From assembly GCF_048571275.1 (NCBI RefSeq), contig NZ_CP182357.1, positions 1,860,001-1,924,000 of the forward strand: DNA of 64,000 nucleotides, in the 5' to 3' direction. The stretch comes from Marinarcus sediminis (GTDB taxonomy: Bacteria > Campylobacterota > Campylobacteria > Campylobacterales > Arcobacteraceae). A model generated the notes under the pieces. The model ran no database searches and was not told where the DNA came from. It was given only the letters and a program-made list of their open reading frames with translations. Of this stretch, positions 57,667 to 64,000 are shown piece by piece (the first letter of the stretch is position 1; the number at the start of each line of letters is the position of its first letter). Both the position numbers and the translations under genes were made by a program.

Positions 57667-60228
57667 CTATTTTAACTGTTTAAAATTCTCAGAGGGTCTT
57701 CCTATATGGTAACCTTGATAATAATCGACATGCATTTCATCTAATATTTTTTCAATATCTTCATTTTCTACAAACTCAGCAATGGTTTGTATGTTCAACT
57801 CTTTAGCTAAGGTGACCATACTGTGTACAAATGCTTTATCTTTGCTGTCTTTATTGATATTGATAATAAAATCCCCATCTATTTTTAAGTAATCAATTGG
57901 AAATTTTTTAATGTAATGAAACGATGAAAACCCTGAACCAAAGTCATCAATGGCAAATTTATACCCCTCAGCTTTTAGGTTTTGTACAAATTTTTCAAGT
58001 AATGAAAAGTTTTTGACTGTTTCTCTTTCGGTAATTTCAAAAACAATTTTCTCTTTATTGATGTTGTGTTTTTCAACCAAATTATTGATTTTATTGATAA
58101 AATCACTCACAACCAATGATTTTGGTGAGAGATTGATAAACAATATTCCTTCATAGTGTGATGCATTAATTTGTGCAAAAGCTTTTTCAATGACCATCAA
58201 ATCCATTTTATTAATTAAGCCCATTGACTCTGCGATTTCAATAAATTCATAGGCAGCAATGAGTTTATCATTTTGATCAATTCTCATGAGCAACTCATGA
58301 ATAACCAAACCATCTTGATTTGATTTTGACATTTGAATGGGTTGGAAATATGGGATGATTTTCTCATTTCGTAATGCGTCAAGAAGCAATGAAGATTTAT
58401 GTTTTTTCTCATTTAAAATAATTGAAATATCATGCTCCGTTGCCATTTTAACTGAATTTTTCCCCTCTTCTTTGACTTGATACATCATTGAATCAGCAAT
58501 GGTAAACATATCTTTTTGTGAATGCGTATGATCAGGATAAACACTTACCCCAACAGAGATGGTGAGACTTACTTTTGTTCCTGTTGGAGAGATAAGTGTT
58601 TCATTTTCAATGCGTTTTAAAATTCGATTGGCAACGGTAATGGCACCATTTTCACTGCACTCAGGAAGAATAATGGTAAATTCGTCACCTCCATATCGTG
58701 CAACAATGTCTTCATCTCGTTTCTCTTCTATGAGTATTTCGGCAATTTTTTGCAAAAAGGTGTCACCAAAGGCATGCCCATAACTGTCGTTGATAGATTT
58801 AAAGTTATCACAGTCAATCATCATTAAAGCAAAAGAGTATTCATGTCGTTTGGCTCGTTTAACTTCATATGCCATGAGGTCATTAAAGACTCTTTGGTTA
58901 AATAGGTCAGTTAATGGATCTCTTGCGGCATAATACTCTAAATCTTGGGTATATTTGTTAATGGCTTTAATTGAACCAACCAAATTGGCCATGGTGGTTA
59001 AAATAGAGTCAATAACAATATATCGTACGGGATCTGTTGCAAAAACAGATTGGAGTCCAATTCCTACAATTCCACCAATTTTTGGCGTATCTAAAAAGAG
59101 TGATTTTGAACGATACTCTATCTCTTCTTCTTTGAGATTGCTCAAGTTCATCGTTTTATTGGCAACAATATGTTTGACTGTAAAGTCTGTGATGCCCTCA
59201 AAGTGTGATGAACTTCGGATACTGGCATTCATATAGTTTTCAAAATGAATTTTTGCACTCTCTTCGGGTACACCAAGCCAAAAAATATCAACTTCAAATT
59301 GATCATCTCCTACTCTGAAAATAGTCATCAGCGTATACGTATCCATAACTTGATTGATTTCAATGAGTAAATCACAAATATACTCTTTCCAATCTTTAAC
59401 TACATCGGAAGTGATGATAAACTTATCCAATAAACGTACTTCAAACTCAAGTAACTCTTTATCTACAGCAACTTTTTTTAATTTACTCGCCATAGTATCG
59501 ATTTGGGTGACCACTTGATTGAGTTCATAAAAATATAAATCAATATCTTTTGAGTTAAACGCTTTAAAATCTTTAATGGAGTTGATACTCTCAACTTTAT
59601 TTTTAAAAAGTACCAATTTTGACGTTACTTTTTTGCTGGTATATCGTGAAGAGATGAAGGCAACAAGATAAAAAATAGGAATAATGATGAGGAAAAATAT
59701 GATGAATTTATATTTTGATTCTGCAAAGATGTACTCCAAATCTTGTTTAAGTTCAATGGCCCCTAAAACATCATTAACTTTAGCATTGGTATGGCAAGTA
59801 AGGCACTCTGCTTTGGCTTTAAGTGGCAAAATATTTCTGACAACGTCATTTTCAAAATATTTAAGTTGAGGCACATCTTTCCCGTCTAAGAGGTCTAATA
59901 ATATATTATCTTTTGTGCTCTCTTTGACCTCGCCAAAAAGTTCTTTCACTTTATTGCTTCGGTAAATATGAATGGTGTAGCTGCTTGATTTAAAATTTTC
60001 TTTGATGGAGTTCATGAAGACTTCAACATCATTTTTGCTCCAACCTTTTCTCATGATTTGATACATGGAAGAGAAGATTTGATTAGAGATGGTATCGGCG
60101 TGTTTGATGGCCTCTTTTTTTGTCAGTGCGGTATGTAAATAGGTACTGAAAATAAAACAGATGAGAAATATCACTGAGACTAAAATTATATGACTGGAAA
60201 AAATGTAGTTTTTAAAAGTTTTTTTCAT
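57667..60228 (-). CDS. GGDEF-EAL protein with haem-binding (CxxCH) sensor
   Basis: An 853-residue membrane protein. Helix 1 is at about 10-30, then a periplasmic sensor with a covalent c-haem motif ECLTCH (C142, C145, H146) inside a DUF3365-like pattern (LPLKAKAECLTCHTN ... LGAIELK), then helix 2 near 173-192. A GAF-like region (about 260-430) precedes the GGDEF domain (about 435-600; ARYGGDEF intact, DCDNFKSINDSYGH) and the EAL domain (about 610-853), where EAL reads ELL but NLS, EITERE, DDFGSGFSS and LKIDG remain. It probably senses redox state, oxygen or NO and adjusts c-di-GMP. Either output activity is possible. Confidence 0.93.
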   Translation of the reverse strand: MKKTFKNYIFSSHIILVSVIFLICFIFSTYLHTALTKKEAIKHADTISNQIFSSMYQIMRKGWSKNDVEVFMNSIKENFKSSSYTIHIYRSNKVKELFGEVKESTKDNILLDLLDGKDVPQLKYFENDVVRNILPLKAKAECLTCHTNAKVNDVLGAIELKQDLEYIFAESKYKFIIFFLIIIPIFYLVAFISSRYTSKKVTSKLVLFKNKVESINSIKDFKAFNSKDIDLYFYELNQVVTQIDTMASKLKKVAVDKELLEFEVRLLDKFIITSDVVKDWKEYICDLLIEINQVMDTYTLMTIFRVGDDQFEVDIFWLGVPEESAKIHFENYMNASIRSSSHFEGITDFTVKHIVANKTMNLSNLKEEEIEYRSKSLFLDTPKIGGIVGIGLQSVFATDPVRYIVIDSILTTMANLVGSIKAINKYTQDLEYYAARDPLTDLFNQRVFNDLMAYEVKRAKRHEYSFALMMIDCDNFKSINDSYGHAFGDTFLQKIAEILIEEKRDEDIVARYGGDEFTIILPECSENGAITVANRILKRIENETLISPTGTKVSLTISVGVSVYPDHTHSQKDMFTIADSMMYQVKEEGKNSVKMATEHDISIILNEKKHKSSLLLDALRNEKIIPYFQPIQMSKSNQDGLVIHELLMRIDQNDKLIAAYEFIEIAESMGLINKMDLMVIEKAFAQINASHYEGILFINLSPKSLVVSDFINKINNLVEKHNINKEKIVFEITERETVKNFSLLEKFVQNLKAEGYKFAIDDFGSGFSSFHYIKKFPIDYLKIDGDFIININKDSKDKAFVHSMVTLAKELNIQTIAEFVENEDIEKILDEMHVDYYQGYHIGRPSENFKQLK

Positions 60229-60382
60229 CAGAATGACCTTTGCAGAGAGAAAAAAATATCAGATTTTTTGATATTTTATCTGAATAACATTTAAATAAAA
60301 TAAAAATCAGCAAAATCATGCCTATATTCGTTTCATTATTTTAATCATTGTATTTCAAATAACACAGGGATAAATCTTTTAC

Positions 60383-61252
60383 TTATTGAAGTTTATTTGC
60401 CACTTCTAAAAACTCTAAAGGATTGACTTGAATGCCGTGAACCCTAAATGAAAAGTGTAAATGTGGCCCAGTTACTCTTCCTGTATCCCCCGAAATTCCT
60501 ATGAGTTGACCTTGTTTAACGTGTTGGTTTTTTTTCACAAGCAGTTTACTTAAATGATAATAGCCAGAATATACGCCATAGCCATGATCAATAACAACGG
60601 AGTTTCCAGCATAAAATCTGTTTTGTGCCATTTTAACAACACCTGATGCAGTGGCATAAATTTTTGTGCCTATGGGTGCCTTGTAATCGGTTCCTGAATG
60701 ATAGCTTTTTATGGTGTTATTATAAACACGTTTGGTTCCAAATTGACTTGTAATAGGGGTGTTTAATGGATTGATAAAAGAAGAAGTGGTGAATTTCTTT
60801 GATGAAATATAATGGTAAAGTCTCATTGCCTCCTCATACTCTTTTTTTGTTCTTTCTTTATCTTTTTTATTGAGTTCAACCTTAGATTTTGCTACGTTAA
60901 TGACTTCACTGCTGTAATGTGCATCTGTGACGTTTAACGTAACCGCTTTGAATCTTTTTTTCCCATTTTCTTTATACGAAACAATAACAGTATAAGAACC
61001 CAATGGAGTATAATAATCAACAGGAATAAATGCAAAATATCCATTAGGCAAAGTTGGGTGCGGGGCAAAGTCAATATTCAATTTTTCAAAAGTTAGTTTG
61101 GGGTTTTTTAAAACATGAGAAGAGTTTAAATAAAGAAGTGCTGTTGAACCACTATTGACATGATTGTTCTCTAAAAAAAGTTCGACATCTTTTGCATAAC
61201 TTAAGAGATTAAAAAGCGTGATAAAAATGAGTATTTGAATTGATTTTCTCAT
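60383..61252 (-). CDS. M23-family peptidoglycan endopeptidase
   Basis: About 289 residues from the ATG at 61252, chosen for its AAAAGGAAA ribosome site and signal peptide (MRKSIQILIFITLFNLLSYA). The longer frame from 61318 would bury that signal. After a beta-rich N-terminal region, the LytM domain carries YHSGTDYKAPIGT (H-x3-D), GNSVVIDHGYGVYSGYYHLS and GVTGPHLHF-type H-x-H (TGPHLHFSFRV), all zinc ligands present. Similar Campylobacterota enzymes (Csd/Pgp3 type) trim cross-links and set cell shape. It is periplasmic. Confidence 0.93.
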   Translation of the reverse strand: MRKSIQILIFITLFNLLSYAKDVELFLENNHVNSGSTALLYLNSSHVLKNPKLTFEKLNIDFAPHPTLPNGYFAFIPVDYYTPLGSYTVIVSYKENGKKRFKAVTLNVTDAHYSSEVINVAKSKVELNKKDKERTKKEYEEAMRLYHYISSKKFTTSSFINPLNTPITSQFGTKRVYNNTIKSYHSGTDYKAPIGTKIYATASGVVKMAQNRFYAGNSVVIDHGYGVYSGYYHLSKLLVKKNQHVKQGQLIGISGDTGRVTGPHLHFSFRVHGIQVNPLEFLEVANKLQ

Positions 61253-61409
61253 GAATTTCCTTTTATATTTAGTGTGATTATGGGCATAAAACTTTGCTTT
61301 GTTTAATCCAATACTCAAAAGTAGCCACTTTTCTTTACAAACGAATTCTCTTTGGCTATAATCTAAATATTACATTAAGAGTAAAAATAACATATTATAA
61401 GAAAATAAC

Positions 61410-62534
61410 TTGCATCATTTTAAAATAAACGACGATATCGCTCAATTAAACTTAGAAAAGATAAAACATAATCTCTTTCACTATACTTATACCGTAAAAA
61501 ATATAAAAAATTTAATGAAACGAAATGAACCAGAAACTTCACCTTCATTCATTGCCTCATACACCAGCTTTAAAGGTGAAATATTTGAGAATATTATTTA
61601 TGAACATTTGGTTCAGTATGCAGCCAATGAGCCATTAATTACAGGATTTATTCTTAAAGGCCCATACCAGCAACAGACCCAAAAATTTTATAAAAGTGGA
61701 TTGATGATTGACAGCAGTTCACAAATTGTTTATAAAAGTGCGTATAAAGATATCAGTGAATTTGATGCACTTTTTTTTACAGAAGATAGCCTCTATTTTG
61801 TTGAAATGAGTACATCTAAAAAAACAGAGAGTTTGATCAAACGATTGCTTAAAAAACAAGCTTTGTTAAAAATGCTTTTCCCACATTTAATCATACGTGC
61901 ATTGATAGTATTAACAGAGGGTTCAAAAGGGATTTCAAAGTTTCCTTCTTATTGCACTGTATGGATTACGAAAGATTTAGAAGATGATGAATTTGTCAAA
62001 CATATCATTTTTGATTGCAGAGAAAAAAAACATATCTTTACTCCACGAAATAAGAAATTTATTCAAACGTACAAAGTTAAATATGAAAAATTTCAATATT
62101 TTCAAACCTTAGAGTATATTTTAGAAAAGTCAAGAAGCCATCCAAGATTTAAAGTGGATTTGAATTTTTTTAAATCAGAGCAATTGGGAATTTATTTCGA
62201 TATTTTTTCAAAACTCTATATTGGATTTATGTCTGAACTTGAATTTATAAAACTTTTTCCTGAATATGATTTAAAAGCAAAAGATAAACGCATTATTGTT
62301 ACGTTAGAAAAAATCAATACCAAACTTTATGATTTGGTCTATTATATCAAAGAAAATAATGGCAAATTAAAACGATTTTACAGTGCCAAAAATGAGATAA
62401 AAATCAAAGATAAAGAGTTGGACGGATTTACCAATGCCGAAGTGCGATTTATTACCAAGATATTAAAAAATGAACATGAACTTCTCAGTGAAGATATCAA
62501 ACAGCTTTGTAAAGTAGGGTTTAAATTCGTATAA
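61410..62534 (+). CDS. Hypothetical protein, 374 residues
   Basis: A soluble basic protein that I do not recognise. It starts with TTG at 61410, where the ribosome site is weak; the next ATG (61516) would lose 35 residues. The part EFDALFFTEDSLYFVEMSTS then KKTESLIKRLLKKQA recalls a PD-(D/E)xK nuclease core (Asp, then a strand with Glu), but the expected Lys after the Glu is replaced, so this is speculative. The C-terminal part is helical and ends with a VRFITKILKNEHELLSEDIK helix. It converges on the DTW-domain gene. Confidence 0.65.
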   Translation: MHHFKINDDIAQLNLEKIKHNLFHYTYTVKNIKNLMKRNEPETSPSFIASYTSFKGEIFENIIYEHLVQYAANEPLITGFILKGPYQQQTQKFYKSGLMIDSSSQIVYKSAYKDISEFDALFFTEDSLYFVEMSTSKKTESLIKRLLKKQALLKMLFPHLIIRALIVLTEGSKGISKFPSYCTVWITKDLEDDEFVKHIIFDCREKKHIFTPRNKKFIQTYKVKYEKFQYFQTLEYILEKSRSHPRFKVDLNFFKSEQLGIYFDIFSKLYIGFMSELEFIKLFPEYDLKAKDKRIIVTLEKINTKLYDLVYYIKENNGKLKRFYSAKNEIKIKDKELDGFTNAEVRFITKILKNEHELLSEDIKQLCKVGFKFV

Positions 62535-62535
62535 G

Positions 62536-63162
62536 CTACTTGTATCGTATGGCCTCTTCTTTGGCACACTCCAATTGATACTCCACCATTTTTTCAAAAG
62601 GTTGTAAAAACTCTTCAAAACTCCTATTTGTAATCGTTTCAATGCCTTGATTATTGAGCAGGCGAATGACAAAAAGGGTTGATTCTATGGTTGAAAGACA
62701 ATAAAGATTGGGTTGGGTTTTAATATAAAATTTTGAGCTACTCTCATTTTCAAAACTTATTTTTTTCATTGCTTGCAGTTTGGGATTGACTCTTAAAATT
62801 TTTCTTGAACAAGGCCAGGTTGAATCTACAATAAAAATAACCAGATTTTTTTGGGTTTTAATTTTTTCATGGTTGAGTTTGAGTGCTTTTTCATGAGGGT
62901 ACAACATAAAACACTCATTTTGTTCATCATTGATAATGGCTTGCACTTCTTTGTGTTTTGTAAAGTCAATTCCCACATACATTTCTGAATTGGGCAAGGA
63001 GTTATGGGTTAAATGTCCTGTCCCATTTTTTGTTTTTCTGAACTCTTTTGGGTGCATTAAAAGTACAAATCGAGTTTTTGTTTCCATGGGTTTAATGTAT
63101 TCACACATGCAGCTTGTTTGAGGACGATAACAGCTGTAGCATACTTCTCTGGTGTGTTGCAA
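62536..63162 (-). CDS. DTW-domain protein (tRNA aminocarboxypropyltransferase-like)
   Basis: A 208-residue protein of the DTW family (TapT/YfiP). The N-terminal zinc-type cluster is CYSCYRPQTSCMC. The core has FVLLMHPKEFRKTKNGTGHL, the signature VDSTWPCSRKI, and LYCLSTIESTLFV. TapT adds an acp group from SAM to uridine 47 of tRNA. It starts 2 bases after the upstream oxidase-like gene's stop. All motif residues appear present. Confidence 0.93.
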   Translation of the reverse strand: MQHTREVCYSCYRPQTSCMCEYIKPMETKTRFVLLMHPKEFRKTKNGTGHLTHNSLPNSEMYVGIDFTKHKEVQAIINDEQNECFMLYPHEKALKLNHEKIKTQKNLVIFIVDSTWPCSRKILRVNPKLQAMKKISFENESSSKFYIKTQPNLYCLSTIESTLFVIRLLNNQGIETITNRSFEEFLQPFEKMVEYQLECAKEEAIRYK

Positions 63163-63164
63163 GA

Positions 63165-63629
63165 CTATTTGTGTCCTTTTGAATCTCTTGGTATTAGGGT
63201 TAAATCATTTGTAATATCATAGGCTTTCCCAAAACCAAATACCGCTTCTCCTTTTTTTACACTCAACTCAAAAAGATTAAAATCACTCATTTTTCTTAAC
63301 ATTTTAACGGTTTTACCATGAGTGGCTTCAAACTGATTGAGAATAGCGTTATGCGTATCTGATTTTTTATCTATAAGTGTGCTACTACACTCTAAAACAA
63401 CGCGTTTTCTTGCAAAAATATTTTCACACTCTTGTTCATCTTCAATAAAAAAAATTGAAAGCTCTTTGTGTGCTTTTAAATTTTGTGAATGTTTTGCAAT
63501 ATCACTGATAAAAATATAATATTTTTCCTGAGAATAGACAAAAGGTGCATAACTTGTAAAGGGGTTGGTATTGCTATCAAGAGTTGAAATAACCATACTT
63601 TTAAAACTTTTTAAAAAATCTTTTAACAT
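63165..63629 (-). CDS. Pyridoxamine-phosphate-oxidase-fold protein, HugZ-like
   Basis: A 154-residue split-barrel flavoprotein: VISTLDSNTNPFTSYAPFVY is the first strand pair, followed by YYIFISDIAKHSQNLKAHKE and LSIFFIEDEQE. This is the pattern of HugZ/HutZ-type haem-iron utilisation proteins, though it is shorter than the full HugZ (about 250 residues), which has a second C-terminal domain. FMN or haem binding is possible. Cotranscribed with the DTW gene. Confidence 0.82.
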   Translation of the reverse strand: MLKDFLKSFKSMVISTLDSNTNPFTSYAPFVYSQEKYYIFISDIAKHSQNLKAHKELSIFFIEDEQECENIFARKRVVLECSSTLIDKKSDTHNAILNQFEATHGKTVKMLRKMSDFNLFELSVKKGEAVFGFGKAYDITNDLTLIPRDSKGHK

Positions 63630-63712
63630 TATTACGCTTCTATTTTATTTTGATATTACCATTTTATTACTAATTTTGTGTTAAAATTAAGAACTTAATA
63701 TAAAGAGAAATA

Positions 63713-64000
63713 ATGAATAATAAAATAAATAAATTCAGCTATTGGTTCGTTTTTTCAATTGTTTTGAGCATCGTCATTGTTTTGTATTCACATGAGTATC
63801 GTGCAGAGAATATAATCATGATTTTGTCTTTAACGATTGCATCATCGACTTGTGTGCATCTGTTGATTGATGTCATTTTTAAATTTAATGCACCAGATTT
63901 TTTTCAATACAATGAAGACATTTTTTATAATGTTAAATGGAATTGGGATTGGACGCAAGATAAACACATTTTACATTTAACCCCTTCATGCCCAACATGC
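63713..64000 (+). CDS. Membrane protein, cut by the right window edge
   Basis: Begins MNNKINKFSYWFVFSIVLSI and reads 96 codons to the edge. Two membrane helices (about 11-25 and 33-52) are followed by WNWDWTQDKHILHLTPSCPT with a C-x2-C pair at the very end. No family can be named. AAAGAGAAA precedes the ATG. Confidence 0.75.
   Translation, partial: MNNKINKFSYWFVFSIVLSIVIVLYSHEYRAENIIMILSLTIASSTCVHLLIDVIFKFNAPDFFQYNEDIFYNVKWNWDWTQDKHILHLTPSCPTC

Overview
The window reads as chromosome of a free-living Campylobacterota (epsilonproteobacterium), most likely Arcobacter-like. The reasons are low G+C by eye, histidine kinases with the HQWRQPLN phosphoacceptor motif, many c-di-GMP proteins, short intergenic spaces, and a core set (nadB, nhaD, guaA, YqeY, ABC-F, DTW, M23, FMN-riboswitch ribB) typical of that group. 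I could not run searches, so the genus is an inference. No rRNA, tRNA or CRISPR array was seen.

Layout. 1-17.7 kb is core-like: a kinase/REC-PAS-GGDEF-EAL pair, a SagB-type nitroreductase, a diguanylate cyclase, YqeY, an ABC-F ATPase, a cation diffusion facilitator, an aspartate-type aminotransferase, a YgjP-like metalloprotein, a hidden 42-residue lipoprotein gene coupled to nadB, then nhaD and guaA.

17.8-31.2 kb is the main discovery: a chromosomal integron. An intI gene (minus strand, all catalytic residues, IntI-specific insert) faces an attI site at about 19090. Nine plus-strand cassettes end in attC sites; the first eight close exactly (the first bases of each are the reverse complement of its own last bases) and the ninth nearly so. 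Cargo includes an AbiJ-like/STM4504-family protein, a DUF4328 membrane protein of visibly foreign base composition, a RelE-type toxin-antitoxin pair with its own consensus promoter, a methyltransferase, a HEPN-like protein, a carboxymuconolactone-decarboxylase-like protein and several membrane proteins. The array then decays (truncated NTF2-like cassette, two degenerate attC sites, a PhzF gene without attC, a Sel1-repeat scrap, a chemoreceptor). At about 29999 a second attI-like site, about 80% identical to the first, begins another short array of two cassettes. A 21-bp near-identical repeat lies just outside both ends. Beyond it come an ArsN2-like acetyltransferase and an ABM-domain protein, also probably acquired.

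32.4-64 kb returns to core-like content: another GGDEF-EAL protein; a periplasmic binding protein abutting a histidine kinase; pnuC, apparently with an ATT start, overlapping an APH/choline-kinase-like kinase; an HTH protein with a histone-H1-like lysine-rich tail; LysE exporter genes (one decayed); an FMN riboswitch before ribB; an HD-GYP phosphodiesterase; a hemerythrin / ankyrin / ArsC-like cluster before an ammonium transporter fused to GGDEF; flavoprotein oxidoreductases; a GGDEF-EAL protein with a CxxCH haem motif in its sensor; an M23 peptidase; a DTW-domain protein; and a partial membrane protein at the right edge.

Themes: c-di-GMP signalling is heavy (four GGDEF and/or EAL proteins with GG(D/E)EF motifs besides one degenerate one, plus HD-GYP and Amt-GGDEF), and the integron supplies the accessory gene pool.
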